64,000 bases of DNA from Pomphorhynchus laevis (taxonomy: Eukaryota; Acanthocephala; Palaeacanthocephala; Echinorhynchida; Pomphorhynchidae). The first letter of the stretch is position 1, and each line of letters begins with the position of its first letter. The stretch spans positions 124,001-188,000 of the forward strand of contig WNNJ02001602.1 in assembly GCA_012934845.2 (NCBI GenBank). Reading direction: 5' to 3'. Made by a program: the position numbers and the translations under genes. Under the pieces are notes generated by a model. That model saw only the letters and a program-made list of their open reading frames with translations. It searched no databases and was not told the origin of the DNA. Below are positions 30,401-41,200 of this stretch, one piece after another.

Positions 30401-31422
30401 ACTGGAGCTAAGCCCGCAATCAGGTAGTTGACCAGCGAAGTGAGTCGCCCTAAAAGAACCCCGTGATCAACCGACATCATGTCTTTTAAGTGTTCCGCTC
30501 TCAAACCCAAGCTTCCAGGGGAAGTAAGGGAAGGAAAAGATGAGACTGCGGCCTGAATAATGTCCGAGTCGACTGATAAAGGCAATGTCAGGCATGGAGG
30601 GCGAGAGGCTGGGAGATCACCGTTCACTGGATGTAGCACGGACAATTGTATGCGTGTGGATTGTGAATACTCGCAAATATTACTTGAAGTAAGACGTCGC
30701 ATCGCTTTCCCATAATTTCCACTTCTTGTTAATTCGATCGCCTCTGAATAGTCGTTGTTCGTCGAAACAAATCTGTTGAGCTTTCTGGAGGGTCGAACAT
30801 CCGATGGAGAAAAGCAATCACCATCTTCGCCGGTTTCGAACTTGTCCAAAAGCAAGCTTATCTTTGTCCCAGTGTGATCGCAGGCTTGAGCACGATTCAT
30901 CGTAGACGCAAGACAGAATTTCGGAAAGCATAGCAAACGTTCCCAGTCGTGAAATGAGTTTGAACACATAGCCTGTAAAAGTAACGACGAGTAAATATTT
31001 GCAATTCGACGGCGCAGGTTCCACGGTATGCGCTTAATCGTATTTACGGGTTGCATCCAAACCCTGCGTAAAAGTTCTGAAGTGGTGCGCGTAGGTTCCT
31101 TGAAAGGACTGCTCGACAACTCCACAGGCGGTGTAGCCGACCTGAGATCAGATGATGCTCCAAAGGAGTCCCGCACGCCCACAAAAGCAACTTGACCAGC
31201 TCCATCTAGAGACGTCAAATTAATTGAGCCGAAATTCAATGATTGACCCGAGCCTGAGCATCTTGAGTCCAAGTGACCGTGAACGCGAAGACACCCTGAA
31301 GCATTAAGCCGATAAACTCCTCTGCATACGGGACAACATCCAGTGTTTACCGATCCACCAAGCGAACATTGCTGACGAGAACTGTTGTCTATAGCTGATG
31401 CTTTACGCCTTGTTCGCACCAT
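27196..31422 (-). CDS. Zinc finger, RT, RLE fusion protein with lipase-like C-terminal segment, 1408 aa
   Basis: Domains in order. Residues 30-55: zinc finger C30, C33, H48, C55 followed by SGSGQ. Residues about 290-640: RT with GGVRPIAIGETLRRL (360-374), motif A VKVDITNAF (D430), GVQQGDPLGP (481-490) and active site WYLDDG (D518, D519). Residues 807-830: zinc knuckle (C807, C813, C816, H826, C830). Residues 839-890: RLE with RHD (839-841), RPAD (D875) and AVDF (D887). The usual family end is near residue 1000. Residues 1122-1196 resemble hormone-sensitive lipase: AGDSAG (S1136 as nucleophile), GIRIPD and ISPSRLVSLVGPFL in the same order and spacing. The second Gly after GDSAG is His, and the oxyanion HGGG and the later Asp and His are absent, so catalysis is unlikely. 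Residues 1200-1300 are unassigned. The tail after about 1320 is low complexity. The start is the first ATG after the leader (MVRTRRK). Confidence 0.85.
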   Translation of the reverse strand: MVRTRRKASAIDNSSRQQCSLGGSVNTGCCPVCRGVYRLNASGCLRVHGHLDSRCSGSGQSLNFGSINLTSLDGAGQVAFVGVRDSFGASSDLRSATPPVELSSSPFKEPTRTTSELLRRVWMQPVNTIKRIPWNLRRRIANIYSSLLLQAMCSNSFHDWERLLCFPKFCLASTMNRAQACDHTGTKISLLLDKFETGEDGDCFSPSDVRPSRKLNRFVSTNNDYSEAIELTRSGNYGKAMRRLTSSNICEYSQSTRIQLSVLHPVNGDLPASRPPCLTLPLSVDSDIIQAAVSSFPSLTSPGSLGLRAEHLKDMMSVDHGVLLGRLTSLVNYLIAGLAPVELSPFLAGASLLALSKPDGGVRPIAIGETLRRLCAKCICRKLRSRFSESLLPHQLGVATPNGMEQIIHRVRRLHHLQHQNDDWVWVKVDITNAFNTLSRRSFIDAVRSEFPEISRWISWCYGSGSNLRFGNMEPLQSLSGVQQGDPLGPLLFCLALKPIIASISTIEGIGLNLWYLDDGIVGGRPEAVGKALSLLSLDFPAIGLSLNWKKTELIGKASNIDLVKRLCPGITLVNSTDNFTILGSPVGSQEHCSSHLINKVLPALQLDLKTLENLPDPQVAFILLRNCASAARVNHLMRTVDPAFAQKFFRLFDDLVLDCFSNITSIHPDKKTWSQACLPLKMGGLGLRSCVEHSAAAFLSSVEMVAKQSNLDPYSFPSFESAISNFPHDDRGLQSNQRGLSHSIDETSRRKLLESVDCSNSARLLAVSRPHACAWLQAIPNKATLMNLAPNEFVVLLRMWLGMPLCKGDYRCRRCLRMADKFGFHALTCQFGGYPGIRHDGLRDTIFQAAVSAGLRVAKEVPNLVRNLRERPADILIYEDPPLAVDFAVTNPLQNAYVSMAAKIPGYAADRYAACVKDRKYKRKMEESGYCFSAAVIETYGGWNAQGEKLVRFIARSMSWRGNISYSKAANQLFQRVSISLMRGNAKAILKSLEDLGRPIIESSVGLYDDPTPRLNPSEFLTQVAALSEEIVIRETILPTVRNVDIHINDVNQNLRILHSGGVLDFQTGKDESPIKQTPSYPTRLLVTQSSNTENEGVVATTSVIGIEQPCNKTNLINFDCEGWTGQNFVIAGDSAGHNFVMSVFLMSMKRGIRIPDRLFGFCPAYCLSSGISPSRLVSLVGPFLNFSVMTTCEETKGLGKVVVAGGFTDAPNVIRGITMDTFDVQNTSIMSRKSPLTICITNEELVPKYFELDEHTCAVDANAGSILIFDYSKESNQIINSNQVIGNIGSLCYLDYTKSQLLSLDSIRLGGPGLYEMPTNMCPRTPLNSLPNPARGTERRQRQRSRRMWQQQRRTTTLFFLPPRRTVTVRNADKYVDTLQQLAESSNVDGETSKADKSTDKAESKE
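27485..27640 (-). pseudogene. Fragment resembling the transthyretin-like domain of M14 carboxypeptidases
   Basis: In the minus-strand frame shifted relative to the long ORF, 27,565-27,485 reads YWKPLLPGLYEITAVVTGF then NPPRR. This resembles the GDYWRLL-PG-Y-VTA-A-GY signature of the transthyretin-like domain that follows the catalytic domain in carboxypeptidases D, E, M and N. Just upstream, in the main frame, VDANAGSILIFDYSKE fits the preceding strand of such a domain, so a one-base shift may divide it. The catalytic carboxypeptidase domain is not present. I infer a second host-derived piece next to the lipase-like one. The match is short and from memory. Confidence 0.45.
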
Positions 31423-31740
31423 TTATTTTGTGCGTCGGCGAGCGAAGCGAGCCGACGATTGTGTGTTTAAGGTTGTAATTTGCTTGAACAGCGATCTTTG
31501 TGAGCGCAGCGATCTGAAGTTTGCAGATCCTTTTCTTCTTCTTATTTAGATCTTTTCTCTTTGTGTAAATCTTTTAGATCTTTTCTTCTTCTTATTTAGA
31601 TCTTTTCTCTTTGTGTAAATTGTAAGTTTCTCTTTGTGTTAATTCTTTGTATGTTTATCAGAAACCAAATTTTTTTAACTCAGATTACCGATTGTATGTT
31701 TTTAATAAACCAAAATTTTTTTAGATTATTTCATTTTTAC
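31423..31740 (-). promoter_or_regulatory. 5' leader of the RLE-type LINE
   Basis: Reading the minus strand towards the ATG: a 50-bp unit repeated about twice (31,526-31,620, with TTTACACAAAGAGAAAAGATC), then CTTAAACACACAAT (31,458-31,471), then a GC-rich palindrome built on GAGCGAAGCGAGC (31,438-31,452), then the start codon. LINEs of this type carry an internal promoter in this place; which part of it acts so is not visible. The CTTAAACACACAAT and GAGCGAAGCGAG motifs are shared with unrelated LINEs at 9.7 kb and 23.7 kb. Confidence 0.55.
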
Positions 31741-31800
31741 CATCTACACAGACACTAACAATATGTATTTGGTGCGTATATATAGTGCTTGTTATAAAAA

Positions 31801-32039
31801 CAGCGATGATTTTACACTTCATTACTCAAAGGTAAGGTCTGCTGGAGAAATTGAGTAAACTACTCTTTGTCGAGATGTCGATATTCGTGACGAAATGAGA
31901 ATTCACCAATAAAAAATGTATGTTAAAAATGAGAGCAGTAATGATTCTACACTTCATTACTTAAAGGTAAATTCTGATTCAGTAGTTGAGCAAACTACTC
32001 TTTGTCGGGATGGTGATATTATGACGACATGAGAATTAA
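31801..32039. repeat. Tandem duplication, period 135 bp
   Basis: Two diverged direct copies starting CAGCGATGATTTTACACTTC (31,801) and CAGTAATGATTCTACACTTC (31,936), both containing CAAACTACTCTTTGTCG-like sequence and ending near GAGAATT. Not coding. Confidence 0.8.
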
Positions 32040-32224
32040 TCTAACCAAAATTATTTTCATTTTTATGTTCCAATACTGTTTAGTATATACATCCATGTGA
32101 CTTCAACTTGCTGTATGTGACACATCTTTCAAAGTAAATAAATTTAATATTTCAAAGTGAATAAATTTATTTTTAGCTGTAATTGGATCTATGATATCTT
32201 CAAAATGAAACGCCGCCTTATTCT

Positions 32225-32720
32225 CGTAACTTTTAGTTTCCAAAATCCATCATCCTACCCCTACAACGAATTATCAACTCCGCCGTTCGAGTGCTCTTTC
32301 GTCTACATCGCTTCGACCACATATCCGCATATCTTGCCCAACTCTCCTGGCCCACCATTCGCATCAAACTCCGCATTCTCGTAACTTTTCGTCTCATCAC
32401 TGTCGGCTCCCCATCGTTCATCAACCTTTTTTTTAGACGACACTCGCCCCACCTCGCTATCGCTGCGTTCCCGTAATTCCCTCTTACTCCACGTTCCTAA
32501 TTACTCCAACAACTACGGTTTCCGATCCTTCCTCGTCACCGCCCCACTCGTCTGGAATCAACATGCTCTCGACGTCCGCCGCGCTTCCTCCTTTATCACA
32601 TTCAAACACCTCCATCATTCACACCTTCTCGACACATGATTTACATTTTTGTTTTGTTGTGGTCATGTAAGCGTGCGCTGTCACGCATTTGCCACGTTAA
32701 AATAAATCTTTTTTATGGGT
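32225..32720 (+). mobile_element. 3'-terminal fragment of the hairpin LINE family
   Basis: Plus-strand copy of the 3' end of the LINE family at 21.2-23.7 kb. It begins with AAAATCCATCATCCTACCCC, matching the minus strand near 22,130 and 21,570, continues through the RT C-terminal coding region and ends with the 3' UTR carrying the hairpin GCGTG-loop-CACGC at 32,671-32,686 and a T/A-rich tail at 32,700-32,715. Severely 5'-truncated and shifted in frame. Confidence 0.85.
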
Positions 32721-33838
32721 GGTGTGATCAAACCTAAAATTAATAGAATATATTGTATCAGTTTTTATATTTATACACCTCGCCAACAATGTTTTTAATT
32801 GATGTACTAATATGATCGTATCCCTATTTTACGAAATATGAAAAGTATAAAAGCATTTCACTCATCTGTCCTATTATTAATTATGACCCCTGATTTGAAT
32901 TTTCTCATCCCAACGCTTACAGAGAGTACATACCTAATAATTAATATTTAGGTATTATGTAATGGCATTAAAATTACCTCTGCGCACTGTACGGACACTA
33001 ATAATAACTGATGGCAATATATACAGGTGATAAATTATCCACTGATGATCCAGTGATAATCAGTGTATGATCACTAGTGATGATAATTACTTTTAATGAT
33101 CCACTAATCATCCACTGATGATTGAGTGATGACATATGTAATAAGAGAGAGCCTACGATTTAAGCTTTATTATAGCAATTTACAAGGAACTAATATTGTG
33201 TCGATTAACACAAAATTAGAAAATGCTATTTTTTACTTACTTGCTAAAATAATTTGTTATTCGCAATCATGGTCCCTCAGATATACAGATAATCTTCGTT
33301 GCCGTATTAAGCGACCCTCGGCTAAATGAATATCGGAACTATGAACGTCTACTAAATTGCCTTGAATTTGCTGGATAAATTCTTCCTGAATGTGATGGCT
33401 GTTATTACTGGATCCTGGCGATGAGTTCTCATTTTAATTTCAATCCTCCTGACCTCGTGATAGCTTACTATTTGAAACTTTTGCCAACTTCTCCCATCTA
33501 TAGAAATCCGACTGTAGTAGGAATTCAAAATTACAATGCTCACTTTGTTTACTTTATCGTCTTATTTACATGCTATGTTGCTCTTTATTCACACTGATGT
33601 TTCGAGTGTTAGCCAAGATCAAATATCATTACTCTTTCTCAAACGTCGTTTAAATCAGAATAACCTATCAAGAGGAATTTTATTCAAATTGAGTGATAGC
33701 AAACTCCTAATAACAAATATTGCTTGGTCGAAGACGCTTACCATCGAGAAAGTGGAAGATTCTACAAGCGTAATATCGCAATTATCCCTGGGAAAATGAT
33801 TCCGTTGTAATCTCTTATGAGTTCATTACCTTGCGGAT

Positions 33839-34025
33839 GGTATGGGATGGAATAACTCTGTTCAGTGTCTTTTGAGAACAAAAAGTGTCATTGTTCTTAT
33901 GACTTAAAAGACTCAGCCCGATCAATGTGTATGTATCTTGTGGTATGGGATGGAATAACTCTGTTCAGTGCCTTTTGATAACAAAAAGTATCATTGTTCT
34001 TATGACTTAAAAGACTCAGCCCGAT
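33839..34025. repeat. Tandem duplication, period 103 bp
   Basis: Two copies of about 84 bp beginning GGTATGGGATGGAATAACTC (33,839 and 33,942) and ending CTCAGCCCGAT, over 90 percent alike by eye, with a 20-bp spacer. Not coding. Confidence 0.9.
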
Positions 34026-35838
34026 GACTGTATAGGGCCGAATATACATGCTAGCGGTTTGAAACATTTTATCCTTCTTGCAGACAACATGTATTCATTA
34101 TGATAAACAAACGGATATCTGGAATATTCGCCCATTTTACACAGAGCATATATGTTCTGTGTAAAGATGATGAAGGGTTTTCAAAAACAACCTTAAGCAT
34201 TTAAAATGGTTGTGTAGTTTTGATCAATCTTTCCATTGTTAATGTCTGGTAAAATCGTAAGCTCTATTTTACTAAAATTTCTTATAGTAATTATTAATGG
34301 ACAAATTCTGGCAACTTCAAGTACTATCGCTCGATTTAGCGAGTGATAGAGAATTTTGGGAATCAAAATTTGAGCCCTTTCTTGCATGCTTAGACAACCC
34401 ATCAGATGACCCTTGAAATTATCCATTCTTGTCGGCCTGCTCTCCACTCGACTTTATCTACCGATAATAAAATATCAAGTATGACAATTGTAATCAGTTA
34501 TATATTTTGAAAAATATTGTAAGTGATTATATTTGCTATAGTAGATTGTATGTAGTAAAAGAGAGCTTACAATTTTAGCTCTGTTATAGCAATCTACAAC
34601 GAACAGATCAAGCTACAAAGAACATAATATCATCATGTAAATAACTTATTATGATACAATTATATTGCGGAAATCTGCACAACTAAAAATATTTTTACAA
34701 AGAGATATTTTAAATTGAGAATTTGATGTGAACTTGTTCCGGTGTTTTAACCACTTATTTATTGCTGTCGGTATACAATGATATGTTCTTCCGCGGCAAC
34801 TATAAGTAAGCATATTTTCAGAAAATTACATTATTTAATTAGAAACCCAGAATTATATGAAATTGTAACAATTATCCAAATGCAATTTTTATCTGTTGAC
34901 ATGACAGTATTAAGTTGCGTGCAAAATACCGTCAAGTACATAAAGATTTTACAAATTGAATTAGAAACTAATATGGTTTCTTAGCCGATCAATACAATTC
35001 TATTTTCATATTTTATAGGACTCACTTATAGTTTGCTTTAATTGTAGCCTATCATCTAGATAATAGAACATTTAAATAAAATTTAATATGTTAGCATGCC
35101 ATTAAACAAGTTGATAAGCTTAAAAATTAATGATTAAATTGCATGATGTAAATGAAAATGTTCAAAAAATAGTTCTATTACAAAAAAAACAAATCTTGTC
35201 ATTTTGAAATAATCTAAAATATTACATATAAGTCAATTAAGTTTTAAGCAACTAAGGGTATAATGTTACATTCTGTAATTAAGCATAATAAATTTTTCAC
35301 AATCATTTGAAAAATCATCGCCCTTATTAGTAATGTTGTGTTAAAGAATATTTTTTGGTAAAAAAATAAAAATTGTCTTTGTGTTGAAGTAATTCAAAAA
35401 TTTTGAGTAATGCACATGGATATATAACTCATTAGTATATACATAATATTTTATGTATATACTACATACACTAAAGGATATTAATATTTTATTTTTTAAT
35501 AATATTTTTTTTATTTTATACCCTAAAATGAAATTTTTTGAAAAGGAGATGATAATTGAAATAAAGTCTTGCCCGTCTCAAATAATGACCACGCATTGAT
35601 TTTATTAGGATACGACTAGACAACATAAAGTAAACATCATCTTTCTTAGATGCACTCAAAGCGAAGAACTGCTTTCTACAACATTTTTTGTTAAAATGCA
35701 ATTAACAAAGAAACTCATTTTTCTATATTGCACTGTTATACTTCCTAAAATAAATTATATGTTAATTGATAACGCAATTCTGTTGGAAATGTCATCATTT
35801 TCATTAGGACGGCGTCAGCAATAATATCTCGTTATACT

Positions 35839-36000
35839 TTAAGTCAGTATATAAGGCTGTAAATCGGGCTGTGTATAAGAGAAAAAAGTAGTTCGTTCTG
35901 CTTTATTAAGTCAGTATATAAGTTTGTAAATCGAGCCATGTATAAGAGCAAAACTTACATTTGTTTTCTTTATTAAGTCTTTATATAAGGCTGTGTGAAT
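35839..36000. repeat. Tandem repeat, period 67 bp, about 2.5 copies
   Basis: Copies begin TTAAGTCAGTATATAAG (35,839 and 35,906) and TTAAGTCTTTATATAAG (35,973). Each contains a TGTAAATCG-like block; the third is incomplete and diverged. Not coding. Confidence 0.85.
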
Positions 36001-38209
36001 CGTTATAAAATGTAAACTCAGTGTTAGCTTAAAAGACCTTAAGTATTCCTAAATATGTCATAAAGCCATTGTCGAATCTATACAATTAGAATCATTTTCT
36101 ACTTGGTTATATGATTAGTCTGAAACTTTGTCATTGGCTTTACATGCGGTTATCGAACGTGAGAGACACTGTATAGTTGCATCGTGAAATTCGATTGTTA
36201 CACTCGGTAATTTGGTTTCACAAAATGATAATGTTAAAAGAGACAAATTGAGTGAGCTTTTGCATGATCAGTTATGTTCATGTACAAGCAACATTTTTCT
36301 CTAAATACTATACGCTCACTGTTAAGTTAGTTAACTTTAGTGTCGATTAGGGAACAATAAATGAAACTAAAATAATATGATTATAGATTTATAACATAAT
36401 TATGTTCATAGCTCACTGTGTGTAGTCGTAAGCTGGATGATGAAATATATCGGAGTTGTTTCAATTTACACTAAGCAAAAGGCAATCCAAATATCAGTAA
36501 GCACGTGCACCATAAGAGATTATAGTAGCATACTTTGTAATTGTGTACATTGCAGACATTCTATTTTTTAGATTTTTAGCATTTTAAATAGTCATAAGTA
36601 TTGGCTCTGGAATAATGGATATAATGTACTTTCCTAATCACAGTTATAATATATAAAATTATTTTTGTTTACTTTGGTTCTAACTGTTGAACTATTTGAT
36701 GGTCTTTCATTGAACCATCGACTAAAAAAGCTATCGAAGTTTTGGCAACACGGTATTTATATTACGAACTTAATTCTTAAGGTGACCACGGAGTTGTTTG
36801 AGTAACTCCGTTGTCTTCTAACTTTTTTACCTGCTTTATTATAAAACAACATTAAACAATTCGCAAATAAGTATATGCTTACGATTAGAATGAATAATAT
36901 CAAATGAATATAATGCATATTTAATGAATTTAGTCACATTAACAAACAAAATTAACCAAACTTTATCTGGTTCATAGCTATTTATTTGATTTTATAATAT
37001 TACAGCTTACATATATGTAAGTCCATTAATGTTCATTTCTTAAAAGCTTAGTTTTTCTCTCTCATTGATAACAAATGGAAATGCCAAAATTTGCTTCCTC
37101 TTATATTATCAGGTTATAGTTTAAGTCTAGTGAATAGTTTGACAAACGAACGCGAGTTTAATTCCTTTATTAACAAATACAAATAAATGGTTAGCCGTAA
37201 GTTAACCAATGTCAAACTTATGAATTAGCACTAGATTACCATATATTCTTTGTAAAATACTATTTAAAAGTAAACGAAATGAAGAGGAGTTAAAACACAC
37301 GAAGACATAAAAACAATGTTTTTAGTGCTTTATAACTCTGTATTAAAACTTGCAAATATGTCTATTAATTTTTTTCATTCTTTGCATATACTTTTAAGAA
37401 CAATTATGCAACTAAAAAGACCAAGTAGAAGATAAAATATTGTTTTATTATAAAATATTATTATTTAAACAACTTCACAACAAATTACCTTTCACTACCA
37501 GCATCATCATTGGTAAACAGAATACAAGTCACGAAATAACGATAAATAATGAGCTATCATTATTTTGTGCTCCGAATTCTGTTTACCTGATAATATTGCT
37601 GATAGTGATTAGCCAAATATTGTAGTGTTTAAATAATATACTATTTACTGTATTTGGTCTCTTTCAATTTACAGCACATGATTTTGTATATGCATATGAC
37701 ATTACGTTACCGAATTCTCTAAGAATAATCACCAAGCAGTAGTACAAATAAAGCGCGCTGCGTTCGACTACACGTTGACATTGCAATGTTTATAAAAAAT
37801 GTGATTTTTTGTAACCTCGTTGCGGTAGTTGCTGTGAAGTATTGATATATTCTAAGCATTTCAACAGTTATGCGGCTTATTGCTTTTTCTTAAAATACAT
37901 TTATGATTTGTTTTTTTTCTTCTCAGACAGATAATGTTTTTCGATATATGTTTCATCTTTTTGTCACAAAGTATAATGCAGTATCCTTTTATCAAAATGG
38001 TACTGTATTTTATTGTACATATTTGTGTTTCTTTAAGTCCGCATATTGCTTTTAAGAAGATAAAGTTTTGTAATTGCATTCAATACAGTATTTTTCGTCG
38101 CATTCAATTATTTATATTTATAGCTTTTTATTTAAATAAAACATTTTGCTATAGAGCATGTGGATCGGGAAAACAGTAATAATTTGAAATTAAAGTTTAA
38201 ATCGAAAAC

Positions 38210-41200
38210 ATGTTGATTGACGATAATCAGGTATTAAGCTTTATTTATTTGTTTTATTAGTTAAGTCCCGTTTAAATACAGTTTAGTGAAATACAGTTTA
38301 GTGATACATTTGACTCTGTCACCTGGTTTAACAACGCCACTTCTGACGTTACTACTCTTTCCGATTTAGAAGTAAGTGTCATCTGTTTTATGAAACGAGC
38401 TTATTTACGATTGCTAATTTTAACCATTCGATTATTATTTTATTTAATTTTACTAAAATAGGATTTTATAACTGATACAATAGTCGCGGTTGAGAAAATG
38501 TTCGATGTAAATATTGATAAGTTTCTCAAAGAAGAATAAAAATTTTTCCCGTGTTTCTATATTTTAGAGGCGAAACAATGTAATCACTCAGAAAACAAAA
38601 GCCATTTCGTCTAAAATCGATAGGTTAGTAACTATTCTTATTTTGAGTTTTTGATATTTTATCCACTTGTTTACTGATTCCCTGTTCATTGTCTTTTGTT
38701 TTGGTATTATACTCTTGTCACACATTGATCTAATTTGTTCTACTAACAAGTTATTATTGACCTGTGGACCTTGTTTTCCCGGTAATATAACCTCTGTCAG
38801 TAATACTGAAACTATGTATTATTGGTTACGACTTTACTATTATTTTTTCTTATTTTTAAACAAGTTTGATTATTTTTTCTTATAATGTAGAATTATACAT
38901 CAACAAAATATTATTAAAATATTAAATTTACAATTTATAAATTTTAACAAAATATTATTAAAAATAAATTTAATATATTAAGCAAAAATATTTTATGGAC
39001 GAATAGTAAATAATATGTTCTGTATTAGAATAAGATACATGAAATAATCAAATTTTATCAGAAAAAATACGTCATTAGCAGCATGTATTTGGCCCCTGCT
39101 ATGTTGGGTCGAGGAATAGTGTTCGAAACCTGACAACATAGCAGTTTTTCCTGATGACATCTAATCCTTATTCTTATATATCTGTTATTTATTAGTCAAT
39201 TCATAAAAACTAACTTTTATTTAAATTTCAATTTTAAATTTTAACTTGATATAAATATAAATTGTATAAAATCTTATATAATTATTTTTAATTATCTTTA
39301 TTTCTATTTATAAATGTAGTATACAATACTTAGACTCACTTATCTGATTTCATTGTCGAGATGTAATTGTTGACTAATATATAATACACAGTAAAGTAAT
39401 CTATCTTATCTGAACTGCTGATTTATCAACTAATAATATTCATCGCAAAATCGGTGAGAACAGTTCATATAATCTGAACAATAAACTTTATCACTAGCCA
39501 TCACATGGAAACTAAAGGTGATACCAGAAGTACGGATATGCTAATTGCAAAGATATATCTGAAATTCGTTAACAGTTCCACCCTATATTTATTGAACAGT
39601 AATCATGAAAATCAATCGATGAACAATTCCTGGATCTTAATTTCGCTGTACTGTTTTGCATATCAAAAGGATATAATTTTCTTAAAATTTATATTTGGTT
39701 CAATTGAAAAGATGGTCAGTAACTGGCAAATATAGATTAAAGTAATAAATAGTGGCTGCAATTACACAGCAAATTTTAATAAATATCCTAAGCAAGCTTA
39801 TCTATTCGATATTAATTTATTACATTGAAATGAAAAAGTTAAAATGGCAACCATAATTGCTTGACTATTTAAATTATCATCATACAAACGTGATCCTGTT
39901 CAATCCCCGATATTTAATTGAAAAAGGCAATGTTTTAGTTGTGACTATTATATCTGATAAAGCTTGATAGCCCAAATATAAAAAAATGATTACTGCATTG
40001 TGATTGATCTAAATCCTTTTATTTTGCCACTGATTTTCATCTTATAAACGCAAATTAATTATTATGCCATTATAACGGATTATTAAATAAAAAGATGTTT
40101 CAGTTAATCATATAGTAAATAAAACGATTATCTCGTTTTGATCTTAAATGATCCGTGTTTACAACTATCTAACAAAACGCGGAATAAAGATGTGAGCATA
40201 ATAAACACAATGCAAAGAGCCTGAAAAGGTGTATAAAAATACATTTTAATATATTCATACGCTCACTACTTTGCTTTCATGTAGAAATAATTTCATGCTA
40301 AAAATATTAAAAGTTTTATGCTTTTTAAATGGAAGCTTACCGCCTAAATCTTGTTTTAAGCTACCATGATGACCATGTATTTTTAAATCTTGACCTTCAA
40401 TTATAAAACTATATTATAAGCTAACTAAATGATATTAAAAATATAAGCATACATTTTTACATATCTTTGATATAAGTATACATTTCAATTAAATGTATTT
40501 AAATATCCAATTTATCTACTTAAATTGTAAATGAAAAACGAAAACCTAGCAGTTTTCATTTCCTGTTCAAAACTGCAATTTATCAAATTTTTAACCACTA
40601 GATTTGATTGGTGTGAATGATAATTTGGTGAAGCGTGAGCGAATAAAGTACTTAATCGTGAATACAAATGCTTGTATAGTATTTAGGAACATACTTTTTA
40701 CTCAACATGCGTCTAAGCGTCTTATTTTAGCAAATATTGTTTTAACATTTCGTTAAACATACATTGAAAATTTGACAATTTTTTGTTTTATCTATGAAAG
40801 CTTTTCGATTAACGTAATTATGGCGTATTTCATTAGTTATTAAAATAGGTAATGTTTTTATTTGATGGAGGTATCAAATAAAACAATTTGGTTGTAGTAA
40901 TTTTATTTAATTGTAGTAACTAAATCGTTTAATACGGTGTTTAGACAGATTATTTTACTTCTTATAGCGTGAATTTGCTTCTTATATATAATTTTATTTT
41001 CGATTTACAATTTTAGATCGACCTTTTTTATTTCCAATAACCTTGAGAGTATTGAACAATCAGCTACACAGCTTTCACAAATTGCGGACGATGTTAGTAC
41101 CGTGAGTACAGTTTTTCTTTGCTATTGGTTTACAAACGTATTACAATGGTAGAATAAGGACTGATCTTATTTTCAGTGTATTGTGATCATGTTACCACAT

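Larger units (their letters stand above)
27178..31740 (-). mobile_element. RLE-type LINE with host-derived 3' coding extension
   Basis: Minus-strand element made of a leader (31,423-31,740) and a single very long ORF (31,422-27,196). The organisation (N-terminal CCHC finger, central RT, C-terminal zinc knuckle and restriction-like endonuclease, no APE endonuclease) is that of R2/NeSL-type single-ORF LINEs in the broad sense. Such ORFs normally end shortly after the endonuclease; here about 400 further codons follow, with pieces resembling host genes. The open frame in a neighbourhood of heavily broken LINEs says that this copy inserted recently or is kept intact. The 3' boundary is uncertain; the sequence after the stop is A/T-rich without an obvious tail. 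Confidence 0.85.
32721..38209. other. AT-rich intergenic region upstream of COG7
   Basis: No conserved coding sequence recognised on either strand. A stretch rich in TGATGATCC and its complement lies at 33,010-33,130. A pair of ~55-bp direct repeats (33,140-33,195 and 34,555-34,612, with AGAGAGC and TTATAGCAAT) is 1.4 kb apart. Two tandem duplications are listed separately. Frames at 33,536-33,799 (plus) and 34,193-34,447 (minus) are open for 84-87 codons but carry no motif I know. The last few hundred bases must hold the promoter and 5' UTR of COG7; I see no clear element. Confidence 0.5.

Noticed and set aside
33536-33799. 87-codon plus-strand frame
   Set aside because: No family resemblance, no splice context, composition as expected for AT-rich DNA.
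34193-34447. 84-codon minus-strand frame
   Set aside because: No recognisable motif; not supported as a gene.
38501-38540. Longer third COG7 exon reading MFDVNIDKFLKEE
   Set aside because: It ends in an in-frame stop; using the GTAAAT donor after 38,506 gives a frame-consistent join to the next exon.
39075-39160. Hammerhead motif in the foldback repeat
   Set aside because: GAAAC and CTGATGA are present but not in an order and spacing that gives a core with paired stems; the second copy lacks CTGATGA.
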